Assembly: GCF_020687805.1 (NCBI RefSeq)
Contig: NZ_JAJEWQ010000012.1
Span: 1 to 43,372 of the forward strand
Direction of reading: 5' to 3'
Source of the DNA: Planctobacterium marinum
Lineage (GTDB): Bacteria; Pseudomonadota; Gammaproteobacteria; Enterobacterales; Alteromonadaceae
Length of the DNA stretch: 43,372 bases
The position numbers and the translations under genes were made by a program. Within the stretch, counting starts at the first letter, position 1. Every line of letters starts with the position of its first letter. Positions 32,531 to 42,491 of the stretch are shown in pieces. The notes beneath the pieces are model-generated. The model worked only from the letters and a program-made list of their open reading frames with translations. It was not told where the DNA came from and ran no database searches.

Positions 32531-34373
32531 TTACTCCAGTCCCAAAAACCCGCCGGTTTGATGCTGCCAAAGACGCGCATACTGCCCCCCTTTGGCCAGT
32601 AACTCCTGATGCGTTCCCATCTCTACGACCTTGCCTTTGTCCAGTACGATAAGTCTGTCCATTGCTGCAATGGTGGACAAACGATGAGCGATGGCCAGGA
32701 CCGTTTTATTCGCCATGATTTTATTCAGACTTTCCTGAATGGCGACCTCAACTTCTGAGTCCAGCGCCGACGTCGCTTCGTCTAATACCAAAATGGGCGC
32801 ATCTTTTAACAGTACTCTGGCAATGGCAATGCGCTGCCGTTGTCCGCCTGAGAGCTTGACCCCCCCGCTCTCCTACCATGGCATCGTAGCCACGCTGGCC
32901 CTGTTGATCAGTGAGCGATAAAATAAATTCGTGAGCTTCCGCCTGTCTGGCAGCAGTAATCACTTCCTGTTCACTGGCATCCGGTTTGCCATACAAAATG
33001 TTTTCTCTGATTGAGCGGTGCAACAGGGAAGTATCCTGTGTCACCATGCTGATATTGGCGCGTAAACTTTCCTGACTGACCCGGCTAATATCCTGACCGT
33101 CAATGCTGATGGTACCTTTCCCGACGTCATAAAAGCGCAACAGCAGGTTCACCAGGGTAGACTTTCCCGCGCCCGATTTACCCACAATACCCACTTTCTC
33201 ACCGGCCTGGATAGATAGTTTCAGGCCGTCGAACACCGCAATGTTGTCAGCAACACTCTTGTAATCAAAGGTAATGTTGTCGAACTGAATCGCGCCTTGT
33301 TTAACCTGCAAAAATGGAGCGTTAGCCACATCCTTCACTTCCGTTGGCAGCGACAGGGTATCAATGCCGTCCTGTACCATACCAATGTTTTCAAATAGTC
33401 CGGAAAATTCCCACATTATCCACTGTGACATGCTGTTTAGGCGCATTGCCAGTGCCACTGAAATTGCGATATCACCTGCGGTGACCGTACCCACTTGCCA
33501 GTAAAAAAGTCCCAGTGCAACAACGGCAAACACCAGCAATGCGTTGCTTAACCAAACGCAACCATCCAGTACGGTTACCAGACGCATCTGTGGATATACT
33601 GTTTTCAGAAACGCCTGCATACTGGAGCGGGCATATTCGGTTTCCTGGGTACTGTGAGAAAACAGTTTAACTGTCTGAATATTGGTATAACTGTCCACAA
33701 TCCTGCCAGTCATGGTAGAACGGGCATCAGCTTGCTTTTGCGACACTGACTTTAATCTGGGAACGAAATACCGAAGTATGAGTACATACACCACAAACCA
33801 GGCAGCAAAAGGCACTGCAAGGCTGAGGTCCATGGTCATCACCAGAATCACAATGCTGAAAAAGTACACAGACACATAAACCATGAGATCCATCATCTTC
33901 AGCACGGTTTCGCGAACTGACAACGCAGTTTGCATGACTTTGGTGGCAATTCTGCCGGCAAAATCATTGTAGAAAAACGACAAACTCTGATGAATCAGAT
34001 ACTGGTGAGCAGACCAGCGAATGCGCATCGGAAAATTACCCAGTAACGACTGGTGTGAAAACAATGCCTGCAGGACCACAGCCGTTGGCAGACCGATAAC
34101 CAGCAGTCCCGCCATCCAGTACAGTGTGCTTCTATGTTGCTGAAAATACTGCTCCGGGTTCCCGGCGGCCACGGCATCAACCAGGGTTCCCAGGTAACCA
34201 AATAAATACACCTCCAGCACTGCAATTGTACCGCTGAGTAAAGACATCATTAGCAGCGCTGGCCACATACCTTTGCAATAATGCATACAAAACGCCAGCA
34301 GGGTTGCAGGCGGCTTACCTGACTCAGTTTCCGGAAACGGCTGAGTCAGGCTTTCAAAAAACCTAAAGATCAT
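32531..34373 (-). pseudogene. ABC exporter (fused permease/ATPase), frameshifted
   Basis: Joining the two frames gives about 613 aa, a normal half-transporter. The N-terminal ~330 residues hold six transmembrane helices (including FFYNDFAGRIATKVMQTA), then the ATPase with Walker A GKSGAGKST, Q-loop SMVTQDTS and, after the break, Walker B with [11 protein letters not shown] and the His switch IAHRLST. The break falls just before the LSGGQ signature, at seven C on the plus strand (32870-32876; G7 in the gene); six would give [19 protein letters not shown]. Apart from this the gene is intact, so a sequencing error or slippage is likely. The substrate is unknown. Confidence 0.88.
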
Positions 34374-34389
34374 AGATAAATTAGAAAGC

Positions 34390-34794
34390 TTAAAAAATAA
34401 TTGAGAAAACCCAGTAGAGGCAAATAACGATTTGCACCAGGAAGAGTACCAGTCTTAATTGTACCGCAATAATAGAGGTTGAGAGAAGGTGTACACAGGA
34501 CTGAGCCAGGCGAGCGGCAAATACTACCAACGCCAAACCGTTAGTCAGCTCTTGTTGACCGGTTGCCAACGCCAACAATAGTGTTCCACCTACAATGGGA
34601 AAGCTTTCCACACAATTTGCCTGGGCACGGGTTAATCGCGAGCCAAACGGGGACACGTCTTCGCCACTGGCGTTAAACTGATTGGCCGCTTTTTCCCCTT
34701 TGACGACCACAATCGATCGAAAAACAATCAGGGCAATGAGCAAAACTATCGTCCAGGCAATATAACCCGCTAACGCAATAACAGTGGCAGACAT
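34390..34794 (-). CDS. MAPEG family membrane protein
   Basis: The product is 134 aa with four hydrophobic helices (about 5-27, 66-82, 86-105, 111-133) and the RAQANCVESFPIVGG block characteristic of MAPEG proteins (eicosanoid and glutathione metabolism). Bacterial members are mostly of unknown role. It lies 16 bp upstream of the ABC exporter gene on the same strand and may share its transcript. Confidence 0.88.
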   Translation of the reverse strand: MSATVIALAGYIAWTIVLLIALIVFRSIVVVKGEKAANQFNASGEDVSPFGSRLTRAQANCVESFPIVGGTLLLALATGQQELTNGLALVVFAARLAQSCVHLLSTSIIAVQLRLVLFLVQIVICLYWVFSIIF

Positions 34795-34903
34795 AATAAC
34801 TCCAACTAATGAATGTCATTACAAGACCCAGAAAGAGAAAATAAAATTCCTGAGCCTCTTCAGTGTATTGCAAGAAGAAACATTTCGAAAGTTATACAAC
34901 GGG

Positions 34904-34932
34904 AATAAAAAAGGCTCCGCAATGGAGCCTTT
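34904..34932 (-). terminator. Terminator downstream of typA
   Basis: The stem AAGGCTCC (34911-34918) and GGAGCCTT (34924-34931) has a 5-base loop and an A-run on the left that reads as a T-tract on the minus strand. It ends the typA transcript. Confidence 0.85.
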
Positions 34933-34949
34933 GTGCCTATTGGAAGTAA

Positions 34950-36794
34950 TTAAGCTTCTTTTGACTTTTCACGAGAAGCGCGTTTACGATCATTCTCGGT
35001 TAACAGCTTCTTACGGATACGGATGCTGATTGGTGTTACTTCTACCAGCTCATCATCGTCAATAAATTCCAGGGCCTGCTCCAATGACATTACGATTGGT
35101 GGCACCAGGTTTTGCGCTTCATCAGTACCGGAAGCGCGCACGTTAGTTAACTGCTTGCCTTTAAGTGCGTTTACGGTCAGGTCGTTATCACGGCTGTGAA
35201 TACCAATGACCATACCTTCATACACTTCAACGCCGTGTCCGATAAACAGACGACCACGGTCCTGCAAATTAAACAGGGCGTTAGTCAGGGCCTTACCAGG
35301 TGCGTTAGCAATCAATACCCCGTTCTTGCGTTGACCGATGTTACCACCTTTGTGGTTAGCGTAATGATCAAACGTGTGGTACAACAAACCCGAACCTGAG
35401 GTCAGAGTCATAAATTCAGTCTGGAAACCTATCAAACCACGGCTTGGGATCACAAAGTCCATGCGCACCCGGCCTTTTCCGCCCGGAGACATATCGGTTA
35501 ATTCACCTTTACGCAGGCCAATTTGTTCCATAATTGAACCCTGGTGCTCTTCCTGACAGTCAATCGTCAGTGTTTCGAACGGTTCTTGTAGCTGACCGTC
35601 AATTTCCTTAAGAATAACTTCAGGACGAGATACAGCCAGTTCGTATCCTTCGCGACGCATGTTTTCAATCAGAATGCCCAGGTGCAATTCACCACGACCA
35701 GATACCCGGAATTTATCAGGGTTGTCCGTTTCGTTGACGCGCAAAGCCACGTTGTGCACCAATTCAGCTTTCAAACGATCCAGGATATTACGCGAGGTGA
35801 CGAATTTACCTTCTTTACCGGAAAACGGTGACGTATTGACCTGGAAAGTCATGGTAACGGTAGGCTCATCAACCGACAGCGGAGGCAAAGCCTCAACCTT
35901 GTTCACGTCACAGATGGTGTCTGAAATTTTCAGCTCACCCAGACCGGTTACCGCGATAATGTCGCCAGCGTAACCAGCGTCCACTTCATGTCGCTGCAGG
36001 CCCATATAGCCCAGTATCTGGCCTACTTTGCCATTGCGTTTTTTGCCATCCGCCGTCACAACAGTAACCTGTTGATTCAGTTTAACGCTACCGCGGGTAA
36101 CACGACCAACACCGATTACACCTACATAAGAGTTATAATCAAGCTGCGAAATCTGCATCTGGAGAGGACCATCTATATCTGCATCAGGTGGTGATACCTG
36201 ATCTACAATGGTCTGAAATAGTGCCGTCATATCTTCAGCAGGCTGGTCAGAATCTAACGACGCCCAACCGTTTAGCGCTGAAGCGTAAACCACCTGGAAG
36301 TCCAACTGCTCGTCAGTTGCCCCCAGGTTGTCGAACAAATCAAATACCTGGTCCATTACCCAGTCAGGACGTGCGCCCGGCTTGTCGATTTTGTTAATCA
36401 CAACAATCGGCTTTAATCCCTGAGCAAAGGCTTTTTGAGTAACAAAACGCGTTTGCGGCATTGGGCCTTCCTGCGCATCAACCAGCAACAGTACAGAGTC
36501 AGCCATTGACATTACACGCTCTACTTCACCACCGAAATCGGCGTGTCCGGGCGTGTCAACGATATTGATACGGTAATCGTTCCATTTAATCGCTGTATTT
36601 TTCGCCAGGATAGTAATACCACGTTCTTTTTCAATGTCATTGGAGTCCATGACACGTTCTTCAGTCTCACCCCGGCTTTCAAGGGTTCCTGACTGCTGCA
36701 GAAGTTTGTCTACCAGGGTTGTTTTCCCGTGGTCAACGTGGGCTATAATGGCGATATTACGCAACTTTTCTATGGCTACCGGATTGGCTGTCAT
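34950..36794 (-). CDS. typA: Ribosome-binding GTPase TypA/BipA
   Basis: The product is 614 aa, a translational GTPase that acts in 50S assembly and stress adaptation. The G motifs are [15 protein letters not shown] (G1), [15 protein letters not shown] (G3) and [13 protein letters not shown] (G4). The domain order is GTPase, domain II, two EF-G-like domains and the BipA-specific C-terminal domain with the basic tail. Length and ends are standard. It is divergent from glnA, with which it is often neighboured in gammaproteobacteria. Confidence 0.97.
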   Translation of the reverse strand: MTANPVAIEKLRNIAIIAHVDHGKTTLVDKLLQQSGTLESRGETEERVMDSNDIEKERGITILAKNTAIKWNDYRINIVDTPGHADFGGEVERVMSMADSVLLLVDAQEGPMPQTRFVTQKAFAQGLKPIVVINKIDKPGARPDWVMDQVFDLFDNLGATDEQLDFQVVYASALNGWASLDSDQPAEDMTALFQTIVDQVSPPDADIDGPLQMQISQLDYNSYVGVIGVGRVTRGSVKLNQQVTVVTADGKKRNGKVGQILGYMGLQRHEVDAGYAGDIIAVTGLGELKISDTICDVNKVEALPPLSVDEPTVTMTFQVNTSPFSGKEGKFVTSRNILDRLKAELVHNVALRVNETDNPDKFRVSGRGELHLGILIENMRREGYELAVSRPEVILKEIDGQLQEPFETLTIDCQEEHQGSIMEQIGLRKGELTDMSPGGKGRVRMDFVIPSRGLIGFQTEFMTLTSGSGLLYHTFDHYANHKGGNIGQRKNGVLIANAPGKALTNALFNLQDRGRLFIGHGVEVYEGMVIGIHSRDNDLTVNALKGKQLTNVRASGTDEAQNLVPPIVMSLEQALEFIDDDELVEVTPISIRIRKKLLTENDRKRASREKSKEA

Positions 36795-37011
36795 TTAATG
36801 ATTTCTCTGTAACTTATTAAAACGATGGCGGACGTCTTCGTCAGCACGCTCAGGTGCTCGGTTTTTAACCGGATGAGGTCAGCGAGGCGCGGATTTTACA
36901 GGGTTATCAGAAAATAAGCGATTGAAATCTAAACTTTCTTCAGAATATTCACTGGATTGTCATATTTACAGGTTCAGTTTATTTATTTAACGCATTATTA
37001 GACTATGTCTT

Positions 37012-37028
37012 TGCACCAATATGGATAT
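37012..37028 (+). promoter_or_regulatory. NtrC half-site-type element before glnA
   Basis: TGCACCAATATGGATAT keeps a full left arm and a partial right arm of the NtrC consensus. It is the most distal of three such elements. Confidence 0.4.
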
Positions 37029-37062
37029 AGACTAGTGTTTTAACTGATAAACGCCAATACAT

Positions 37063-37079
37063 TGCACTATTTTGGATCG
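37063..37079 (+). promoter_or_regulatory. Partial NtrC site before glnA
   Basis: TGCACTATTTTGGATCG has a good left arm and a weak right arm. It lies 20 bases from the strong site at 37083, about two helical turns, so the two could be bound cooperatively. Confidence 0.45.
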
Positions 37080-37082
37080 TTA

Positions 37083-37099
37083 TGCACCATACTGGTGCC
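37083..37099 (+). promoter_or_regulatory. Strong NtrC site before glnA
   Basis: TGCACCATACTGGTGCC matches TGCACC-N5-GGTGCA at 11 of 12 defined positions. It lies about 85 bp upstream of the sigma-54 promoter, a normal enhancer distance. Confidence 0.8.
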
Positions 37100-37182
37100 T
37101 GCGGATATAAAAACAGTAACACTGACAAACAGGTGTTTAATATAACCCTATGTTTTATATCGACTTTTATTAAATATTAAGA

Positions 37183-37198
37183 TGGCATGAAAATAGCT
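37183..37198 (+). promoter_or_regulatory. Sigma-54 promoter of glnA
   Basis: TGGCATGAAAATAGCT has GG at -24 and GC at -12 with the correct 10-base gap. Transcription would start near 37209, giving a leader of about 80 bases before the glnA ATG. Confidence 0.75.
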
Positions 37199-37289
37199 AA
37201 ATACACAAGCTATAGATATAAGCTATGATTTCAGGAATTTTTAAGGTGTTTCCTGACACCAACTATGACCTACTCAACCGGAGGACAAT

Positions 37290-38699
37290 ATGTCAGTAGA
37301 ATCGGCTTTAGCCTTGATTGCAGAAAGTGAAGCAAAGTTTGTTGATCTGAGATTTACCGATACAAAAGGTAAAGAGCAGCACGTTTCTATCCCTGCAGGG
37401 CTTATCGACGAAGAGTTTTTTGAAGAAGGTAAAATGTTTGATGGCTCTTCAATCGCAGGATGGAAAGGAATCAACGAATCAGACATGATTTTGATGCCAG
37501 ATCCCGCTACTGCTGTATTAGATCCTTTTGCTGAAGAGGCACAGGTTAACATTCGCTGTGGTATCGTTGAACCTTCTACTATGCAAGGCTACGACCGCGA
37601 CCCTCGCTCAATTGCAGCTCGCGCTGAAGAGTATCTAAAATCAACAGGTATCGGTGATACCGCTTACTTCGGTCCAGAGCCAGAGTTCTTCTTGTTTGAT
37701 GACATCCGCTTCCACACTGAAATGGGCGAGTCTTACTACATGATCGACTCATCAGAAGCCAAGTGGAACTCAGGTGCAGAGTTTGAAGGCGGTAACCTGG
37801 GTCACCGTCCTGGCGTAAAAGGCGGTTACTTCCCGGTACCTCCGGTTGACTCTGCTCATGACATTCGTACCGCAATGTGTCTGGTTATGGAAGAAATGGG
37901 CCTGACAGTTGAAGCTCACCACCACGAAGTAGCCACAGCGGGTCAGAACGAAATCGCATGTCAATTTAATACTATCGTTAATAAAGCAGACGAAATCCAA
38001 ATCTACAAATATGTAGTTCACAACGTTGCTGATGCCTACGGTAAATCTGCCACCTTTATGCCTAAGCCACTGGTAGGTGACAACGGTTCTGGTATGCACT
38101 GCCACCAGTCTATCAGTAAAGATGGTCAAAACATCTTTGCCGGTGATAAGTACGGCGGTTTGTCTGAAGAAGCCTTGTATTACATCGGTGGTATCATCAA
38201 GCACGCGCGTGCCATTAATGCCTTCGCAAATGCTTCTACTAACTCCTATAAGCGTTTAGTACCTGGTTTTGAAGCTCCGGTAATGCTGGCCTATTCAGCG
38301 CGCAACCGTTCTGCTTCTATCCGTATTCCTTACGTAACCAGCGCGAAAGCACGTCGTATCGAAGTACGTTTCCCTGATCCAACTGCCAACCCTTATCTGG
38401 CCTTTACAGCCATGTTAATGGCCGGTATCGACGGTATCAAAAACAAGATCCACCCTGGCGATGCAATGGATAAAGACTTGTACGACCTGCCAGCAGAAGA
38501 AGCCGCTGAAATCCCAACTGTTGCCAGTTCACTGGAAATGGCGTTACAGGCACTGGACAACGACCGTGACTTCCTGAAAGCGGGTGGCGTAATGAGCGAT
38601 GACATGATTGACGCCTACATCGCACTTAAAGCTGATGAAGTAGAAAAACTTAACATGACTACTGCACCAGTCGAATTTGACATGTACTACAGCGTATAA
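37290..38699 (+). CDS. glnA: Type I glutamine synthetase
   Basis: The product is 469 aa; it makes glutamine from glutamate, ammonia and ATP as a cytoplasmic dodecamer. Signatures include [12 protein letters not shown], the ATP-binding [16 protein letters not shown] and the adenylylation Tyr in KDLYDLPAE, so activity control by GlnE is expected. The ATG is preceded by GGAGGA. It is the first gene of the glnA-ntrBC nitrogen cluster and has NtrC and sigma-54 elements upstream and its own terminator downstream. Confidence 0.98.
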   Translation: MSVESALALIAESEAKFVDLRFTDTKGKEQHVSIPAGLIDEEFFEEGKMFDGSSIAGWKGINESDMILMPDPATAVLDPFAEEAQVNIRCGIVEPSTMQGYDRDPRSIAARAEEYLKSTGIGDTAYFGPEPEFFLFDDIRFHTEMGESYYMIDSSEAKWNSGAEFEGGNLGHRPGVKGGYFPVPPVDSAHDIRTAMCLVMEEMGLTVEAHHHEVATAGQNEIACQFNTIVNKADEIQIYKYVVHNVADAYGKSATFMPKPLVGDNGSGMHCHQSISKDGQNIFAGDKYGGLSEEALYYIGGIIKHARAINAFANASTNSYKRLVPGFEAPVMLAYSARNRSASIRIPYVTSAKARRIEVRFPDPTANPYLAFTAMLMAGIDGIKNKIHPGDAMDKDLYDLPAEEAAEIPTVASSLEMALQALDNDRDFLKAGGVMSDDMIDAYIALKADEVEKLNMTTAPVEFDMYYSV

Positions 38700-38727
38700 A
38701 CCGCAGGTACAAGGTTAATCTGATAAA

Positions 38728-38752
38728 AACCCGCTTAATAGCGGGTTTTTTT
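38728..38752 (+). terminator. glnA terminator
   Basis: The stem AACCCGCT (38728-38735) and AGCGGGTT (38740-38747) has a 4-base loop and is followed by a T-run. It lies 28 bp after the glnA stop and separates glnA from the DUF4124-ntrBC genes. Confidence 0.92.
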
Positions 38753-38833
38753 GTGAACATTTTCACTTTTACTATTGAGAAATCCCCCCGGGCAGACAAC
38801 ACTTACAGAGTCTTCCCACTAAATCATTGTGCT

Positions 38834-39358
38834 ATGTCCTGTAAATTCGCCACTTTATTAATGATGTTGTGCCTCTGTGTGAACGCATTGGCGACAACAA
38901 AAATATACAAAGTAGTGAAAGCGGATGGCAGCATAGTCTATACCGATAAACCACCGGCTAACGCCCAGGAATATAAACTGGAGGTAAAACCCAACATTAT
39001 CGCTACACCTACGCACAAAAATAGCGCAACAACGATCCCGGCGAGCAATTCCGCACCATCACCAGACTATAGCGTAACGATCACTTCTCCCGCCAATGAA
39101 GCTACTGTGCGCAATAATGCCGGCACTGTCACTATCAGTGTGAATGTATCACCGGAAGTCAAAGGATTGTACAGGCTCATTGTTAATGGTGAGCCCACTG
39201 CTCAACAGGCTTCCCCGGTTTTTGAACTTCAGGAACTGAACAGAGGTGAGTATAAAATAAAAATCGAACTTCTTGACCAGTCAGGCAAGCTACTTGCATC
39301 TTCTCCGTTAAGCACCTTTTATCTACATAAAGCATCTGCACTAATCAATGCAAACTAG
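38834..39358 (+). CDS. Secreted DUF4124-domain protein
   Basis: The product is 174 aa with a signal peptide (cleaved near ALA|TT, residue 21) and an N-terminal DUF4124 region (IYKVVKADGSIVYTDKPP). The second half looks like a beta-sandwich (SVTITSPANEATVRNNAGTV and RGEYKIKIELLDQSG). The ATG at 38834 is used because the longer frame starts with GTG in the glnA terminator and lacks a signal peptide. Genes of this kind often sit between glnA and ntrB in this group; the function is unknown. Confidence 0.88.
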   Translation: MSCKFATLLMMLCLCVNALATTKIYKVVKADGSIVYTDKPPANAQEYKLEVKPNIIATPTHKNSATTIPASNSAPSPDYSVTITSPANEATVRNNAGTVTISVNVSPEVKGLYRLIVNGEPTAQQASPVFELQELNRGEYKIKIELLDQSGKLLASSPLSTFYLHKASALINAN

Positions 39359-39406
39359 ATAATTCAAGGGGTTAGAAAGCAGCGCTTTTAATCCTAAATT
39401 TTTTAT

Positions 39407-39423
39407 TGCACTATAATAGTGCA
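39407..39423 (+). promoter_or_regulatory. NtrC palindrome on the ntrB promoter
   Basis: TGCACTATAATAGTGCA has perfect 8-base arms about a central base and contains TATAAT (39412-39417), a likely -10 element. NtrC bound here would block the sigma-70 promoter, as at E. coli glnLp. No good -35 was found. It ends 16 bases before the ntrB ATG. Confidence 0.75.
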
Positions 39424-39439
39424 TTGCAGTTCTAAATTT

Positions 39440-40504
39440 ATGAGTGAAGATATCAAACTAAATAATTTGCTGGATAATCTTTCAACAGCGATTCTATTGC
39501 TTGACGAAAATATGCATATTCAATTTGCTAACCTTTCGTCTGAATCCCTGTTTGAGCATTCCCGCAATCAACTCATCAATCACACCCTGACCGAGTTTCT
39601 CATTGGCGACTGTATCAAGATAGAGCGTTTCTACAGCGCACTGCAAAACAGAGACAGTTTCTCGGAAAACGAGATCCAGCTTATTTTCAAGGACGGGCGC
39701 CACAGTCTGGCATCAATGATAGTGACCTATTACGAGTCTGCTGAACGGAAGATGTTGGCGCTTGAAATCAACCCGATTGACCAGATCAAAAAGCTCAATC
39801 AGGAAAGCCATCAATGGGCGGTACAGCAAGCATCCAGAGATCTGATAAGAGGCCTGGCGCATGAAATAAAGAATCCGTTGGGAGGTATCAGAGGGGCAGC
39901 GCAACTACTTGAACGGGAGTTGCAGGACACAAACCTCACTGAATTTACGCAATTGATTATCGAGCAATCCGATCGATTGCGAAACCTGGTTGACAGATTA
40001 CTGGGGCCAAATAAGCCGCCAGATTTCCAATGGGTTAATGTTCATAGGGTGATCGAAAAAATCCGAACCCTGTTAACTATCGAACACGACAGCATTATTA
40101 TTGAACGAGATTACGATCCCTCTATCCCGGATATGTATATCGACCAGGATATGTTACAACAGGCAATTTTGAACATTGCCCGCAATTCCGTGCAAGCCAT
40201 GAATGGCAATGGCACATTAAAGTTTTATACCCGAATTCAACGGCAATCCACCATACACGGCACCCGATTTCCTTTGTGCGCCCAGATCAAAATTATCGAT
40301 GATGGTCCGGGTATTCCAGATACCATTAAAGACACCTTATTTTATCCTATGGTGACTTCAAAAATTGATGGTACCGGCCTGGGTTTATCCATATCCCAGT
40401 CACTAATCAATCACCATAAAGGCAAAATTGAAGTAGATAGCTGGCCCGGACGTACCGAATTCACAATCTTAATTCCCATTGCTAAGAAGGAAGACATCAG
40501 ATGA
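39440..40504 (+). CDS. glnL: Nitrogen sensor histidine kinase NtrB
   Basis: The product is 354 aa, cytoplasmic. An N-terminal PAS domain (about 5-110) is followed by HisKA with the phospho-accepting His141 (GLAHEIKNPLGGIRGAAQ) and an HATPase domain (NIARNSVQAM and GTGLGLSIS). It phosphorylates NtrC when nitrogen is low and is switched to phosphatase by PII. The ATG at 39440 gives the standard start; the GTG at 39419 lies in the NtrC palindrome. It overlaps ntrC by 4 bp. Also called ntrB. Confidence 0.96.
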   Translation: MSEDIKLNNLLDNLSTAILLLDENMHIQFANLSSESLFEHSRNQLINHTLTEFLIGDCIKIERFYSALQNRDSFSENEIQLIFKDGRHSLASMIVTYYESAERKMLALEINPIDQIKKLNQESHQWAVQQASRDLIRGLAHEIKNPLGGIRGAAQLLERELQDTNLTEFTQLIIEQSDRLRNLVDRLLGPNKPPDFQWVNVHRVIEKIRTLLTIEHDSIIIERDYDPSIPDMYIDQDMLQQAILNIARNSVQAMNGNGTLKFYTRIQRQSTIHGTRFPLCAQIKIIDDGPGIPDTIKDTLFYPMVTSKIDGTGLGLSISQSLINHHKGKIEVDSWPGRTEFTILIPIAKKEDIR

Positions 40505-41910
40505 GTAATGCTCCTGTATGGATTGTTGACGACGACAGTTCAATTCGCTGGGTTCTGCAAAAAGCATTACAAGGCGCCAATATAGAATGTTTTAGCTTCG
40601 AAAACCCCGAGGATTTGCTGTTACAGTTAGACTCAGGTCAGGCACCAGAGGTCATCATATCGGACATCAGAATGCCGCAAATGGATGGTATGCAATTGCT
40701 GGAAACCGTACACCAGCAACATCCTGATATTCCCTTTATTATCATGACAGCGCACTCTGATTTAGACAGTGCGGTGAACGCCTATAAACAAGGGGCGTTT
40801 GAATATCTCCCCAAGCCCTTTGACATTGATGAAGCTATTACTCTGGTGCAAAAAGCACTTACCAAAGCCAGAGAAAACAATACTAAATCCGGCAACAATG
40901 ACCCCAGGGTTAAAACTGAAATCATCGGCGAAGCACCTGCTATGCAGGAAGTGTTTAGGGCGATTGGTCGATTATCCCGGTCCAGCATCAGTGTCCTGAT
41001 AAATGGGGAATCAGGAACCGGCAAAGAGCTTGTTGCACAAGCACTGCATAAGCACAGCCCCAGAGCGGATAAAACCTTTATTCCCCTGAATATGGCAGCT
41101 ATTCCTGGCGACCTCATCGAATCGGAATTATTCGGGCATGAAAAAGGGGCGTTTACCGGCGCTCAAACCACTCGTGTGGGACGCTTTGAACAGGCTAATG
41201 GTGGCACCCTTTTTCTGGATGAAATCGGAGACATGCCCATTGATGTACAAACCAGATTACTCAGAGTGCTGGCCGACGGACAGTTTTATCGCGTCGGTGG
41301 TCACGAACCGGTAAAAGTGGACGTGCGTATCATCGCCGCTACCCATCAGGATTTGGAAAAACGGGTCAGTGACGGTAAATTCAGAGAAGATTTATACCAC
41401 CGACTCAATGTTATTAAAATCCACCTTCCCAAATTGAGTGACCGCAGTGAAGATATCGTACCTCTGGCCCATCACTTCCTGGCATTGGCAGCCAGAGAAC
41501 TGCAGGTTGAAGCTAAGATTCTCGGGAAAGAAAGCCAGAAAATTCTCAGCAACCTGCCCTGGCCCGGAAACGTCAGACAATTAGAAAACATTTGTCGTTG
41601 GCTGACCGTGATGGCGAGCAGTAAAGAAATCCAGCCCGAAGATTTACCGCCAGAAATCCACAAGCAACAGGTATTTACCTCTCAGGAATCATCCCAGGCC
41701 ACCTGGCAAGAGTTGTTGTCTTTGTGGGCAGACTCACAGTTGCGCTCCGGAAAAAACGATATTTTGAATGAAGCCACTATGGAATTTGAAAGAATACTCC
41801 TCGATCGTGCGTTAAATCATACTCACGGGCATAAACAAGATGCAGCAAAACGTCTTGGCTGGGGCAGAAATACCTTAACCAGAAAGCTCAAAGAGTTAAA
41901 TTACAAATAA
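40501..41910 (+). CDS. glnG: Nitrogen regulator NtrC (sigma-54 activator)
   Basis: The product is 469 aa. It has a receiver domain with Asp55 ([12 protein letters not shown]), an AAA+ domain with Walker A GESGTGKE (169-176) and the sigma-54 contact loop GAFTGA (216-221), and a C-terminal Fis-type HTH ([20 protein letters not shown]). It activates glnA and glnK-amtB through the sites described and probably controls its own operon. Also called ntrC. Confidence 0.97.
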   Translation: MSNAPVWIVDDDSSIRWVLQKALQGANIECFSFENPEDLLLQLDSGQAPEVIISDIRMPQMDGMQLLETVHQQHPDIPFIIMTAHSDLDSAVNAYKQGAFEYLPKPFDIDEAITLVQKALTKARENNTKSGNNDPRVKTEIIGEAPAMQEVFRAIGRLSRSSISVLINGESGTGKELVAQALHKHSPRADKTFIPLNMAAIPGDLIESELFGHEKGAFTGAQTTRVGRFEQANGGTLFLDEIGDMPIDVQTRLLRVLADGQFYRVGGHEPVKVDVRIIAATHQDLEKRVSDGKFREDLYHRLNVIKIHLPKLSDRSEDIVPLAHHFLALAARELQVEAKILGKESQKILSNLPWPGNVRQLENICRWLTVMASSKEIQPEDLPPEIHKQQVFTSQESSQATWQELLSLWADSQLRSGKNDILNEATMEFERILLDRALNHTHGHKQDAAKRLGWGRNTLTRKLKELNYK

Positions 41911-42437
41911 GCTGGAACAAGCTGATTTTTTAAAACTGCTTGCAGATAATATACAAAAACTCAGCATACCACGGACTTTTGCTTGTCCTGGTGGCTGACG
42001 GCGATGGCATTGGCAGATTGGAACAAACAGCGAAGCGTTACCGCTGTGAAGTTTAAAGCTACAAGGAAGTGTTTGTTTTCCCAATCGTTCCAAATAGGCG
42101 CTGTCATCAGTGATGCGCTTTTCCTGTTCAATTGGCAGAGCCCCCCTCTTTGAGTTTAGCCGTGGTGTACTGTTCAAAGACTAAGGTGTTGCAACCATGT
42201 TCATACACCGGGCTGAGAGAAACAAGTAACCTGATGGTACCTTACACGCCTCCATCAGAAAGCCAGTTTGTGCTGTGATACGATTGCAATGCGATATCAT
42301 CAGCGCGCTCTAATCGCCGCCATTTCCAAACGGAATCTTCACCATACAATTCATGCAGCGTCTGGTTAAACTCCGCGCTAAAAAGTTATTCAGCGAGCAC
42401 ACCCCACTGTTTGTCATTAAATTGGAAATCAACAGAT
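41911..42437 (-). pseudogene. Possible decayed coding region between ntrC and tuf
   Basis: No intact gene fits these ~530 bp. On the minus strand, one frame shows a run of protein-like codons (DFQFNDKQWGVLAE, then EFNQTLHELYGEDSVWKWRR and SYHSTNWLSDGG) with two internal stops. The frame then shifts by one at a G6 run (42141-42146) into ALPIEQEKRITDDSAYLERLG. I recognise no family. This could be a decayed gene or chance. A 93-codon frame at 41896-42177 covers the second half alone and overlaps the ntrC stop. Confidence 0.3.
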
Positions 42438-42463
42438 ACAAAAAAGGCCGCTTGCGCGACCTT
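42438..42463 (-). terminator. Terminator of tuf
   Basis: The stem AAGGCCGC (42444-42451) and GCGACCTT (42456-42463) allows one G-T pair and has the loop TTGC. The A-run on the left is a T-tract on the minus strand. It lies about 30 bp after the tuf stop. Confidence 0.88.
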
Positions 42464-42491
42464 CTTTTGGGATGGGTTGTAATCGTCGATA

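Larger units (their letters stand above)
36795..37289. promoter_or_regulatory. typA-glnA intergenic control region
   Basis: These 495 bp hold no gene. They contain the typA promoter (not resolved) and the nitrogen control elements of glnA listed separately: three NtrC-like sites and one sigma-54 promoter. Confidence 0.6.

Noticed and set aside
41896-42177. 93-codon minus-strand frame as an intact gene
   Set aside because: It overlaps the ntrC stop, has no ribosome-binding site and its protein-like part continues upstream in another frame, so it fits a remnant better than a gene.
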